A stretch of DNA of 13,780 bases from Desulfovibrionaceae bacterium (GTDB lineage Bacteria > Desulfobacterota > Desulfovibrionia > Desulfovibrionales > Desulfovibrionaceae), in assembly GCA_900770205.1 (NCBI GenBank), contig CAAGJV010000326.1, positions 1 through 13,780 on the forward strand, in the 5' to 3' direction. Shown here one piece after another: positions 5,643 through 13,747 of the stretch (position 1 is its first letter; each line of letters begins with the position of its first letter). The notes below the pieces were generated by a model that worked only from the letters and a program-made list of their open reading frames with translations, had not been told where the DNA came from and ran no database searches. Position numbers and translations under genes: made by a program.

Positions 5643-6959
5643 TTATTCGGCATCGTCATCCGCCTGGGTCAGTCCATAGTTGTCTGCCAGGATGGGGCCG
5701 AAGAAGAAGCTGACATCGTTCAGTTCTTCTTCAATGCGGAGCAGCTGGTTGTACTTGGCGATACGGTCGGAACGGCTGGCGGAACCGGTTTTGATCTGCC
5801 CGGAGTTTGTACCTACGGCGAGGTCGGCAATAAAAGTGTCTTCCGTTTCTCCGGAGCGGTGGGAGACGATGGTGGCATAGCCGGCATTCTTGGCGATTTC
5901 GATGGTGTCGAGAGTTTCCGTGAGCGTGCCGATCTGGTTGACCTTGATAAGTACGGCGTTGGCAAGACCGTCTTCAATACCTTCAGCCAGAATATCAGGA
6001 TTGGTGACAAAAAGGTCATCGCCTACGAGCTGGACATGATCGCCAAGGCGGTCGGTAAGCAGCTTCCAGCCCTCGCGGTCATTTTCTGCCATGCCGTCTT
6101 CAATGGAGATGAGCGGGTAGCGCTGCGTGAAGTCTTCCAGCCAGTCTACCATTTGTTCACTGGTAAGTTCGAGACCTTCACCGGCGATGACATATTTTCC
6201 ATCCTTATAAAATTCCGAAGATGCGGCATCGATACCGAGAGCAACTTCTGCTCCGGGAATATATCCGGCAGCTTCAATGGCCTTGATGAGATAGCTGAAA
6301 GCTTCATCGTGGCTCTTCAGGTTGGGAGCAAAGCCGCCTTCGTCGCCTACGGAAGTGACATGGCCGTCTTTAGCAAGAATGCCCTTAAGAGTATGGAAAA
6401 CTTCGGCGCCGATACGCAGAGCATCGGCGAAGGTTTTGGCGCCAACGGGCATGATCATGAATTCCTGGATGTCCAGGTTGTTGGGGGCATGAGCTCCGCC
6501 GTTGATGACATTCATCATGGGAGAAGGCATGATTTTTGCGTTGACCCCGCCGAGGTACTGATACAGGGGAAGCCCGAGATACTCAGCAGCAGCGCGGGCC
6601 GTAGCCAGAGAAACGCCGAGCATGGCATTGGCGCCGAGGCGGGATTTGTTTTCCGTGCCATCGAGGTCAATGAGCGTGTTGTCCACCTGGACCTGCCGCA
6701 GAGCATCCAGGCCGATAATGGCTTCGGCAATTTCTCCATTAACATGTTCTACGGCGCGGGTCACCCCCTTTCCCTTATAGCGGCTTTTGTCGCCGTCACG
6801 CATTTCAAGCGCTTCTCTCGTGCCGGTGGAAGCTCCGGAGGGAACGGCTGCACGTCCGACATGGCCGGATTCGAGGCCGACTTCCACTTCAACGGTGGGA
6901 TTGCCGCGGGAGTCGAGAATCTCGCGGGCCCATACAGACGTAATGGTGCTGTTATTCAT
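5643..6959 (-). CDS. eno: Enolase (phosphopyruvate hydratase)
   Basis: Enolase interconverts 2-phosphoglycerate and phosphoenolpyruvate in glycolysis and gluconeogenesis in the cytoplasm. The 438-residue product is of normal length. It shows all the expected active-site residues: the 2-phosphoglycerate-contacting His157 and Glu166, catalytic Glu207 in GDEGGF, the magnesium ligands Asp244, Glu287 and Asp314, the catalytic base Lys339 in LIKVNQ, the SHRSGETED signature with His367, Arg368 and Ser369, and Lys390. The C-terminus ends in a short acidic run. The ATG at 6959 has a good AAGGAG 8 bases upstream. The gene starts 53 bases after coaX; the gap holds a 6-bp hairpin (6982-6996) without a T tract, so coaX and eno may be co-transcribed. 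Two tandem hairpins end the gene. Confidence 0.98.
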   Translation of the reverse strand: MNNSTITSVWAREILDSRGNPTVEVEVGLESGHVGRAAVPSGASTGTREALEMRDGDKSRYKGKGVTRAVEHVNGEIAEAIIGLDALRQVQVDNTLIDLDGTENKSRLGANAMLGVSLATARAAAEYLGLPLYQYLGGVNAKIMPSPMMNVINGGAHAPNNLDIQEFMIMPVGAKTFADALRIGAEVFHTLKGILAKDGHVTSVGDEGGFAPNLKSHDEAFSYLIKAIEAAGYIPGAEVALGIDAASSEFYKDGKYVIAGEGLELTSEQMVDWLEDFTQRYPLISIEDGMAENDREGWKLLTDRLGDHVQLVGDDLFVTNPDILAEGIEDGLANAVLIKVNQIGTLTETLDTIEIAKNAGYATIVSHRSGETEDTFIADLAVGTNSGQIKTGSASRSDRIAKYNQLLRIEEELNDVSFFFGPILADNYGLTQADDDAE

Positions 6960-7012
6960 GGCGGAAACTCCTTGGAATATGCCGGACGATGTCCGGGTAA
7001 GAGAACAGAATG

Positions 7013-7810
7013 CTATTTTGCAGCGTGGAAATCACGCCTGATCCAGAGCAGCCGAAGTCCTTCAATGATAAGGTCGGGGCGAACAATGTCAAAGGCAGAG
7101 CATATTCTGGAAAGATCGCGGGCTGCTCCCCCTGTCCCCACAACAAATGTTGGGCCAGGGAGCAGTTTTTTTAGCTGGCAGCATAAGCCTTCTGCCATGG
7201 CGGCAAAACCGAAAAGAAAACCATGGTTCATGCTCGTTGAGGTGTTTCTTCCTATTTGAACTTGAGCTTCTGTCATTTCCAGAGAAATGCGGGGAAGCTT
7301 GGCGGTATTGGAAGCCAGGGCATTACGGGAAGAGAATAATCCAGGGCAGATGAGGCCTCCCAGGTAGGTATTGCCGGAAACGCAGTCGAATGTCGTAGCC
7401 GTGCCAAAGTCTATGGAGATTATGGATGGAGGTTCAGGGTAAAGCTTTCTTGCGGCAAAAGCAGCAAGGAGCCTGTCGGCCCCTACTTCCTGCGGTTGGT
7501 CATAACCATTCGCGAGATCGATGCTGAAATCTCGGGGAAAGATAAGAGGTTTCTTTCCCAAATAGCGAAGAAGAGCCTCGCAGAACAGAGTATTTACGTC
7601 AGGGACAACTGAACAGATGACACAGTCTTCGATATCTGCCGGGGACAGATGGTGCAGGGAGAGTATTTGAAGCAGAGAGAGCCCAAGACTGTCCGCCGTG
7701 TGCTGCGCACGGGTAGGGAGAGAGTATGCGGATTCCAGCGCCTCCGGACGGGAGAGAACGATTTTAATGCAGGTATTGCCAATATCGGCAAGAAGAATGC
7801 GCTCAGGCAT
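7013..7810 (-). CDS. coaX: Type III pantothenate kinase
   Basis: CoaX phosphorylates pantothenate, the first step of coenzyme A synthesis. Type III kinases use a monovalent cation and are not fed back on by CoA. The product, 265 residues from the chosen start, has the ASKHA-fold motifs: ADIGNT near the N-terminus with Asp9 (phosphate binding), GADR at 110-113 (pantothenate binding), IDFGTATTFD at 133-142 and VGTGGAA at 224-230. The reading frame is open to a GTG at 7870, but the family normally begins a few residues before the DIGNT motif. I therefore chose the ATG at 7810, with GGATGG 7 bases upstream; an ATG at 7816 is also possible. It follows xerC by 156 bases and precedes eno by 53. Confidence 0.93.
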   Translation of the reverse strand: MPERILLADIGNTCIKIVLSRPEALESAYSLPTRAQHTADSLGLSLLQILSLHHLSPADIEDCVICSVVPDVNTLFCEALLRYLGKKPLIFPRDFSIDLANGYDQPQEVGADRLLAAFAARKLYPEPPSIISIDFGTATTFDCVSGNTYLGGLICPGLFSSRNALASNTAKLPRISLEMTEAQVQIGRNTSTSMNHGFLFGFAAMAEGLCCQLKKLLPGPTFVVGTGGAARDLSRICSAFDIVRPDLIIEGLRLLWIRRDFHAAK

Positions 7811-7853
7811 AGTCATACCATCCGGAAGAAGAAAAGTGGAAATAAAGCTTATC

Positions 7854-7886
7854 CTTTCTTTTCCATGCACGCAATGGGTAAGAAAG
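7854..7886 (-). other. Imperfect stem-loop in the xerC-coaX spacer
   Basis: The arms at 7854-7866 and 7874-7886 are complementary at 11 of 13 positions around a 7-base loop. The spacer of 156 bases (7811-7966) holds no gene. I see no good promoter in it, only a weak TTGCGT-N17-TAAGCT on the transcribed strand, and no terminator with a T tract after xerC. The stem-loop may be a leader element of coaX or a chance fold. Confidence 0.3.
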
Positions 7887-7966
7887 CGGTGTTTTCAGGA
7901 ACATGAAATTGTGAATGTGCGATTGAAATATCTTTTGTCTCTTGGCTCAGGTATCTGACATCTGTC

Positions 7967-8938
7967 TTATTTTTTATTATCTCTGGCGAGAGGGTGGGAG
8001 GCATCGTAAATACGGGTGAGGGCTTCGAGGTTGAGGTGGGTATATCGCTGTGTGGTTGAAATGCGGCTGTGGCCGAGCAACTCTTGAACGCAGCGCAGAT
8101 CTGCCCCGCCTTCCAGAAGATGGGTAGCAAAAGAATGCCGAAGGTCGTGTGGGGAAAGATGCTGTGGTATTCCAGCGTCCTGTGAATGTTTTTCCAGAAT
8201 ACGTGCGGCCTGTCTTCTGTCGAGTCTTTTTCCTCTCAGTCCAAGAAAGACAGCCCCTTCTCCAGGTGCAGGCGGAATACTCTGCCGGGCGGAAAGCCAG
8301 TACTTGAGAGCGTCAATGCTGCTGTCACTTAATGGCACTATGCGTTCTTTATTTCCTTTTCCCATAACCCGGACATGCATGTTTGAAGGATGAATGTCTT
8401 TCACATCCAGACCCAGAGCTTCAGAAATTCGCAGGCCGGAACCATAAAGAAGCTCCAGCAGTGCCATATCTCTGAGTCGTATGGCTTCTGCTCTTGGATC
8501 ATGTACGGGGGATGTTTCCTGTTTTGCCGAGGAATGGTCATCAAGCAGGCTGAAAATCTGGTCAACATTAATCATGGAAGGGGCTCGCTGATCCTGCTTT
8601 GGGTTGCGGACACCAGAACATGGGTCGGAAGTGATTTTATGCAGTTTCAGAAGATGCCGGAACAGAGATCGAAGGGCGGAGAGCTTTCTGGATATGGAGC
8701 TTCGGGCCATACTGTTGCGGAAAAGAAAGGCGGAAAACCCTTGTATCATGGGCCTGGTAATTTCTGAAGGGCGTTCCAGGCTTGCTCCTTGGCCTTGCAG
8801 ATAGTTTTCAAATTCCAGGAGGTCCGTGGCGTATGCTTCGATGGTTGCTTCTGAAGAGCCTTTCTGAAATTCCATCCATGCCAGAAAAGTTTTTGCAGGA
8901 GTGGGGAGCTGAGACATTACTTCTTTTTGATTACTCAT
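7967..8938 (-). CDS. xerC: Tyrosine recombinase XerC
   Basis: Xer recombinases resolve chromosome dimers at the dif site near the replication terminus, working as a XerC-XerD pair. The 323-residue product has the N-terminal SAM-like core-binding domain (about 12-105) and the C-terminal catalytic domain (about 120-315). The full catalytic set is visible: Arg170 (GSGLRISE), Lys194 (GKGNKER), His264 and Arg267 (SPHDLRHSF), His290 (LLGHSRIS) and the nucleophile Tyr299. The spacing between these residues matches E. coli XerD exactly. The C-terminal IYDASHP resembles XerC more than XerD, so the C assignment is reasonable but not certain. The ATG overlaps the dprA stop (ATGA at 8935-8938), indicating translational coupling. 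No phage or integron genes are nearby, which supports a housekeeping role over an integrase. Confidence 0.88.
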   Translation of the reverse strand: MSNQKEVMSQLPTPAKTFLAWMEFQKGSSEATIEAYATDLLEFENYLQGQGASLERPSEITRPMIQGFSAFLFRNSMARSSISRKLSALRSLFRHLLKLHKITSDPCSGVRNPKQDQRAPSMINVDQIFSLLDDHSSAKQETSPVHDPRAEAIRLRDMALLELLYGSGLRISEALGLDVKDIHPSNMHVRVMGKGNKERIVPLSDSSIDALKYWLSARQSIPPAPGEGAVFLGLRGKRLDRRQAARILEKHSQDAGIPQHLSPHDLRHSFATHLLEGGADLRCVQELLGHSRISTTQRYTHLNLEALTRIYDASHPLARDNKK

Positions 8939-10248
8939 AGCGCACTTTCATAGCGGGTGTCGGGCAGGCGGCGTGCCAGGCGTTTTACTTCCAGGATCAT
9001 GAGGATGGCACTAACGGAAGCACTTGTCCATGTCTGGCTTTTTTCCTGTGCCGCGTAAAGAAGTTCGTCATGGGACAACGGCCCATGTCCCAGCAAGGAG
9101 AGAATGGTTTCCTCCTCTTCTGTCAGTGCAGGCCGGGTGCATTTTTTTTTAGGGGCAGACGTGGCGTGCTGCGAACCGGTACGCTGCAGCTGTGCGGTGT
9201 TTTCTGGATGAGAAGATAAAGAGTCCTTTCGGGCAGAAGGGAGTTTGGCGGCAACGGGAACATCACCTGCAGAACTAGGAACAGGAGGATGGGAGGACAG
9301 AAGAGAGGCTTTGAGGTGAGGAATAAGGTCTGCCAGAATGTCATCTGCCTGAAAGATGGGACGTGCTCCTTCAAAAAGCAGTTTTTTCGTCCCTTCTTCG
9401 CAGGGAGAAGAGATAATATCCGGTGAAGGAACATAGACGTTTTTTCCCTGTTCTGCTGCAATTCTGGCGGTAATAATACTGCCGCTTTTTATATGGCTGG
9501 CGGCGGAGACAAGAACGCCGAAACTCAGTCCGCTGACAATACGGTTCCGAACAGGAAATGCTCCCGGTCCGGGAATCCATCCTGGAGGCATCTCGCTGAT
9601 GGCAAGGCCGTATTTGACCACGGCGTTGTAAAGTTCTCTGTGACGTGTCGGAAAGGGCATGTCTACTCCGCCCGGCATGACGGCAATGGTCCGGCCAGGG
9701 CCGGAAAGAGCTGCTCTGTGGGCATATCCATCTACGCCGAAGGCAAGGCCGGAGACAACGGTTATGCCTCCTTCAGAAAGTTTTTTTGCCGTGAAGGAGG
9801 TAAAGTCGAGAACATCTCTGGCGCTTTTGCGAGAGCCGACTATGGCTACGCATGGCGCTGAGAGCAATGACAGATCTCCAAGAGCGTAAAGAAGCAAAGG
9901 AGCATCGGGCAACTCCTTCAGGCATGAAGGATAACGTGAATCTGTCCAGAGGATGATGGAGCATGGGAGCGTACGCAGCCGATCCCACTCCGGACGGGCT
10001 TTGACTCTCCACGCATTGTTCAGATAGCCTGAAGCTTTTTGCTGCGGGATGCCGGCTTCCGGCCAGGCATGAACATTCAGGACGGCACTATAGGCGGAGC
10101 CGAAATACTTCAGAAGCGTACATGCGCTTCGTGCTCCTATTCCTGCCGTATGACGGAGAGCGAGTGTGGCCCAGTATTCTTTTCTGCCTTCATCATCAAG
10201 CGAGGAAAGGCCTCCGGCGGGAAGGGAGCTGGCGTTGAGTTCAGTCAT
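8935..10248 (-). CDS. dprA: DNA-processing protein DprA
   Basis: DprA binds incoming single-stranded DNA during natural transformation and loads RecA on it; it is also widespread in bacteria not known to be competent. The 437-residue product has an N-terminal HhH/SAM-like region (about 25-80), a Rossmann-fold domain with IVGSR (136-140), SGLAFGVDGYAH (166-177), MPGGVD (191-196) and RNRIVSG (234-240), then a Ser/Pro-rich low-complexity linker (about 310-372). It ends in a winged-helix domain (about 375-435). The frame is open upstream to 10332, deep inside the antiporter gene. The ATG at 10248 has GAGGA 8 bases ahead and overlaps the upstream stop by 8 bases, so I chose it. Its own end overlaps xerC by 4 bases. 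Confidence 0.94.
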   Translation of the reverse strand: MTELNASSLPAGGLSSLDDEGRKEYWATLALRHTAGIGARSACTLLKYFGSAYSAVLNVHAWPEAGIPQQKASGYLNNAWRVKARPEWDRLRTLPCSIILWTDSRYPSCLKELPDAPLLLYALGDLSLLSAPCVAIVGSRKSARDVLDFTSFTAKKLSEGGITVVSGLAFGVDGYAHRAALSGPGRTIAVMPGGVDMPFPTRHRELYNAVVKYGLAISEMPPGWIPGPGAFPVRNRIVSGLSFGVLVSAASHIKSGSIITARIAAEQGKNVYVPSPDIISSPCEEGTKKLLFEGARPIFQADDILADLIPHLKASLLSSHPPVPSSAGDVPVAAKLPSARKDSLSSHPENTAQLQRTGSQHATSAPKKKCTRPALTEEEETILSLLGHGPLSHDELLYAAQEKSQTWTSASVSAILMILEVKRLARRLPDTRYESAL

Positions 10249-12253
10249 GGCAGTTTTCCTCGGAATGGAAGAGCCAGGAGGCTTTTGCAAGGGCATCCTG
10301 CGTGGCGAGAAGATAGACGATATCGCCGGCAAGAAGCAGCGTTTGGGCGTTTGGCGCGTAGTTTATGCTGCTGCCCCTGCGTACTCCGGCGGCGGTGACG
10401 CCATGTTCCTTACGAAGAGCCGCATGAGCTATGGTTTTATCTGCCAGGGGGGAATGTTTCTCAACGGTAAAGGCTGCGAGCTGCAGATCGGGCAGGCTGT
10501 CCATCATGGCTTTTTTTATGGATGAGCTGCGTTGCATGTCGTAATTTTTGCTGCGAATGGAGGAGACGTACTGTTCGATAGTCTGGCGGGGAACAAGGTA
10601 GTGGTTCAGAACACGAACAAAGACTTCAAGAGAGGTTTCGAATTCTTCCGGAATGACTTCGTTAGCTCCGATTTTTTTATAGGAGTCCAGATTTCCCAGA
10701 AAACGGGTGCGGACAATAATATGGAGGGATGGGTTCATGGCCCTTGCGTTGGCAATAATGGCTCTGCTGCCTGCAGGATCAGAAGTAAGGATGGCAAGAG
10801 TGCGTGCCGTAGAAGCCCCAAGATGTTCGAGTACCAGCGGAAAAGACGCATCGCCGTGCCGTATGGGTTCCGTATTACGGAATTTTTCTACTGTAGCGGG
10901 GTTCATTTCCGATATAATGTAAGGAATGCCGCAGCTTTTTGCTCCATGGGCCATAATCTGCCCGCCTATGCCAAAGCCGATGATGATAAGATGGTCTTTT
11001 AGTTGCCGTCCATCGCGGATAATACTGGTACCTGCTTTATTTTCTTCATTTTCGGCAGTGCCATCCACAGTTTTTTCCATGGCTTTCTTGCTGGGCCGGC
11101 TGAGAAACTTTTTTGTGGCACGAGGGGCAATATCGATAAGCAGAGGCGTAAGAACCATGGTCAGGATGCTGGAGGCAAGAAAGAGCTGATAGGCATCGTT
11201 GCTGATAAGATTGAGCCCGAGAGCGGATTTTGCAAGCACGAAGGAAAATTCTCCCACCTGGGCCAGACTGAAAGCAGTAAGAACGGCTGTGCGCATGGAA
11301 TAGTTTAAAAGGCGCACGGAGGGAACGGCCATAAGGATTTTTGCTGCGATAATGGCTGAGGTGAACAGGGCGATAACAGGAAGATGAGGAAGAAAAAATC
11401 CGATATCAAGCAGCATCCCAACGGAAATGAAGAATATGCTGGAAAAGACTTCTTTGAAGGGGAGTATGCTTTCAAGAGTGTTCAGGCTGTACTCCGATTC
11501 CGCCATCATGAGCCCGGCGAGGAAGGCACCGAGGGCGAGAGAAAGCCCCAGCCATGATGTGATAAGAGCTACGGCAAGGCAGAGACCGAGAGTTGTCATA
11601 AGCATGAGTTCCCGGCTGCGTGTACTTACCACGCTGAACATGAGGCGGTGCAGAAGATACTTGCCGAAGAGAAGAATGCCTCCGATGACGAGGATACCTT
11701 TGCCTGCGGCCAGCAGCATGGAATGGGTATCAAGTTCAAGTCCGCCGCTGAGCAGCGGGAAGATAAGCACCATAGGCACTATGGCGAGATCCTGGAAAAT
11801 GAGTATGGCAAGGCAGAGCTGGCCCTGGGGAGATTCCGTAAGTGCTTTTTGCTGCAGGATGCTCAGCACGATAGCGGTGGAGGAAAGCGTGATCATGCAC
11901 CCATAGACAAGGCTTGTTCGTGGGCCGATCCACCAGAAGGAGAAGATGAAAACGAAGGCTATAGTCAGAAGAACCTGGGATGATCCACCGAGGAAAAGCG
12001 GTTTTTTCAGGCGTACAAGTTCCTTTCCGGAAAGTTCCATCCCTATGGAGAACATAAGGAAGGCAACGCCGACATCGGCCATGGTGTTCACTGCCTCCGG
12101 GCTTGGAATAAGCCCGAGAGCGGAGGGGCCGCATAGAACGCCGGTAAGCAGGAAGCCTACGATAGACGGCAGGCGGAAGCGTATGCAGAAGAGAACGACA
12201 ATGATGGAAAGAATGAAAAGAACAACGATTTCGCGAAGGATGAGATCTTCCAT
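10241..12253 (-). CDS. CPA2-family monovalent cation/proton antiporter with RCK domains (Kef/YbaL type)
   Basis: This is an inner-membrane cation/proton exchanger of the Kef/YbaL type, likely moving K+ or Na+ out in exchange for H+. Residues 1 to about 380 form a hydrophobic Na/H-exchanger domain of about a dozen membrane segments, including the family's conserved Gln-Asp pair (154-155, in LIFQDLAIVPM) and ALGAFLAGLM (240-249). A charged linker (about 385-417) leads to a cytoplasmic RCK_N/TrkA-N domain with the nucleotide-binding GFGIGG at 426-431, and then a TrkA-C/RCK_C domain (about 585-657). I do not see the Kef-specific glutathione-gating residues clearly, so I give no gene name. The ATG at 12253 has GAGG 7 bases upstream. 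The gene overlaps dprA by 8 bases at its end and faces hisS divergently across a 225-bp control region. Confidence 0.92.
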   Translation of the reverse strand: MEDLILREIVVLFILSIIVVLFCIRFRLPSIVGFLLTGVLCGPSALGLIPSPEAVNTMADVGVAFLMFSIGMELSGKELVRLKKPLFLGGSSQVLLTIAFVFIFSFWWIGPRTSLVYGCMITLSSTAIVLSILQQKALTESPQGQLCLAILIFQDLAIVPMVLIFPLLSGGLELDTHSMLLAAGKGILVIGGILLFGKYLLHRLMFSVVSTRSRELMLMTTLGLCLAVALITSWLGLSLALGAFLAGLMMAESEYSLNTLESILPFKEVFSSIFFISVGMLLDIGFFLPHLPVIALFTSAIIAAKILMAVPSVRLLNYSMRTAVLTAFSLAQVGEFSFVLAKSALGLNLISNDAYQLFLASSILTMVLTPLLIDIAPRATKKFLSRPSKKAMEKTVDGTAENEENKAGTSIIRDGRQLKDHLIIIGFGIGGQIMAHGAKSCGIPYIISEMNPATVEKFRNTEPIRHGDASFPLVLEHLGASTARTLAILTSDPAGSRAIIANARAMNPSLHIIVRTRFLGNLDSYKKIGANEVIPEEFETSLEVFVRVLNHYLVPRQTIEQYVSSIRSKNYDMQRSSSIKKAMMDSLPDLQLAAFTVEKHSPLADKTIAHAALRKEHGVTAAGVRRGSSINYAPNAQTLLLAGDIVYLLATQDALAKASWLFHSEENCHD

Positions 12254-12307
12254 GAAAAAGCCTCAAGAACATGGGAGGAGGGGTATCTAAGGCATGAATG
12301 AGGGAAG

Positions 12308-12334
12308 ATATCCTGTCATTTTTCGACAGGGTAT
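12308..12334. promoter_or_regulatory. Inverted repeat over the candidate antiporter promoter
   Basis: The arms at 12308-12317 and 12325-12334 match at 9 of 10 positions around a 7-base spacer, with a perfect CCTGTC/GACAGG core. On the - strand a weak promoter can be drawn with -35 TTGCAT (12333-12338) and, 17 bases on, -10 CAGGAT (12310-12315), so the dyad spans the region between the two elements. It could be an operator controlling the antiporter, or a chance fold. The promoter match is modest. Confidence 0.35.
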
Positions 12335-12416
12335 GCAACGAAAGATAGATCATGCGGAGAAATGAAAGGGGATTTGTGCAAGGATTCATGCTGTGGACAA
12401 GACAGTGATCCGTTCT

Positions 12417-12445
12417 TTGACAATTAGAATAAAAGAACATATCCT
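12417..12445 (+). promoter_or_regulatory. Sigma-70 promoter of hisS
   Basis: A perfect -35 TTGACA (12417-12422) is followed after 17 bases by TATCCT (12440-12445), a 4-of-6 match to the -10 consensus. Transcription would begin near 12452, leaving a leader of about 27 bases that contains the GGAG Shine-Dalgarno (12468-12471). A perfect inverted repeat, GTTCTTT (12412-12418) and AAAGAAC (12432-12438), straddles the -35 element and spacer and could be an operator. Confidence 0.7.
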
Positions 12446-12478
12446 TATACGTTATTTCTATATTGCTGGAGTCCGTTC

Positions 12479-13732
12479 ATGGCACAGATTCAGGCTATTA
12501 AAGGTTTTGCAGACCAGTTTCCGGCACAGAGCCGTCTTTTTGAGATGATGGAAGCCACCGCACGAGAGGTTTTCCCCCGTTACGGATTTGGCGAGTTGCG
12601 CACCCCTCTTATGGAATACACCGATCTTTTCTGCCGCGGTATCGGTACGGAGACCGATGTAGTCCAGAAAGAGATGTACTGTATTCCCGATAGCAAAGGC
12701 CGTTCCATGTCTTTGCGGCCGGAAGCAACGGCCGGTGTTATGCGTGCTTATATTGAGGGAGGCGTGCATGCCAGAGAAGCCGTAAGCAGGTTTTTCACCA
12801 TCGGCCCCATGTTCCGGCATGAACGCCCACAGAAAGGGCGTATGCGTCAGTTCCATCAGATAAACTGCGAATGTCTTGGGCCGCGGGAACCGGAGGCGGA
12901 TGCGGAGATCATCTGCATGATGATGGAGTTCCTCGGAAGGCTGGGGCTGAATAATCTTACGCTGCAGATAAACTCTCTGGGCTGCTCCAGTTGTCGGCCT
13001 GTTTATCGCCGGAAGCTTCACGACTGGCTGACTTCCCTTGATCAGACACAGCTTTGCGAGGACTGCCGCCGCAGAATGGAAACAAATCCCTTGCGTGTGC
13101 TTGACTGCAAGGTTCCTTCCTGCAAAGCGCTGACGGCTGACGCTCCGGTAATACTGGAGAACGAATGCCCGGAATGCCGGGAGCATTTCGAGACTGTTCT
13201 TCGGCATCTCGATGCAGAAAAGATTCCCTATCAGATCAATCATCGGCTTGTTCGCGGACTTGATTACTATACAAGAACGACATGGGAAGTTGTTTCCAAT
13301 GAAATAGGATCGCAGGGGTCTGTTGCCGGTGGAGGCCGTTACGATGGGCTTGTCGAACAGCTTGGCGGGCCTTCCGTTCCAGGGATAGGATTCGCCTGCG
13401 GGATGGAACGACTGGCCCTTTTGCTGGAAGGCCGTGAGATGCCGGAGATTCGTCCTGATTTTTATGTGGCTGTTCTTGATGAATCATGCCGTGATTCTGC
13501 CTTCGAGCTGGCACAGGAACTGCGCCGTGCAGGATTTTCCGGTACGATGGGCTATGAAAGCCGCAGCATGAAGGCTACCATGCGCCAGGCAGGAAAATCC
13601 GGAGCGCATTTTACGCTTATTATAGGCACCGATGAACTTTCTTCCGGCAAAGTCATTGTTAAAAATATGGAATCTGGCGAGCAGCGGGAAGTTCAGCGTG
13701 CCGATGTAGCCGTCAGCCTGAAAGCGCAATAA
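12479..13732 (+). CDS. hisS: Histidyl-tRNA synthetase
   Basis: HisRS is a class II synthetase that charges tRNA-His. The 417-residue product has motif 2 with its arginine (FRHERPQKGRMRQFHQIN, 112-129), the histidine-specific RGLDYYTRT with Arg259, AGGGRYDGL (283-291) and the motif 3 region GIGFACGMERL (302-312), then a C-terminal anticodon-binding domain (about 325-415). Between motif 2 and the histidine motifs it carries eight cysteines: CxxC pairs at 169/172, 193/196 and 230/233, plus Cys210 and Cys215, which look like a metal-binding insertion. The ATG at 12479 has GGAG 7 bases upstream. It has its own promoter and is followed after 15 bases by another gene on the same strand. Confidence 0.97.
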   Translation: MAQIQAIKGFADQFPAQSRLFEMMEATAREVFPRYGFGELRTPLMEYTDLFCRGIGTETDVVQKEMYCIPDSKGRSMSLRPEATAGVMRAYIEGGVHAREAVSRFFTIGPMFRHERPQKGRMRQFHQINCECLGPREPEADAEIICMMMEFLGRLGLNNLTLQINSLGCSSCRPVYRRKLHDWLTSLDQTQLCEDCRRRMETNPLRVLDCKVPSCKALTADAPVILENECPECREHFETVLRHLDAEKIPYQINHRLVRGLDYYTRTTWEVVSNEIGSQGSVAGGGRYDGLVEQLGGPSVPGIGFACGMERLALLLEGREMPEIRPDFYVAVLDESCRDSAFELAQELRRAGFSGTMGYESRSMKATMRQAGKSGAHFTLIIGTDELSSGKVIVKNMESGEQREVQRADVAVSLKAQ

Positions 13733-13747
13733 TAAAGAGGAATGGTC

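Noticed and set aside
5859..7259. 466-codon open frame on the + strand opposite eno and coaX
   Set aside because: It is antisense to eno, whose active-site residues are all intact, and to coaX. The translation resembles no family, and long antisense frames are common opposite biased coding sequence.
7811..7870. Extended N-terminus of CoaX from a GTG at 7870
   Set aside because: The family normally starts just before the DIGNT motif. The GTG lies in a stem-loop, and a better-placed ATG is at 7810.
7967..8938. Tyrosine recombinase as a sign of a phage, integron or genomic island
   Set aside because: Length, residue spacing and C-terminus match chromosomal XerC. No att repeats, tRNA gene or phage genes are visible nearby.
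10249..10332. Extended N-terminus of DprA from 10332
   Set aside because: It would overlap the antiporter by 92 bases. The ATG at 10248 has a good Shine-Dalgarno and the usual short coupling overlap.
11736..12440. 234-codon - strand frame overlapping the antiporter start in another frame
   Set aside because: It overlaps the hydrophobic antiporter domain out of frame and is Arg/His/Pro-rich, as expected for a shifted frame.
12458..13243. 261-codon open frame on the - strand opposite hisS
   Set aside because: It is antisense to an intact HisRS, crosses the hisS promoter-proximal leader, and shows no recognisable protein features.
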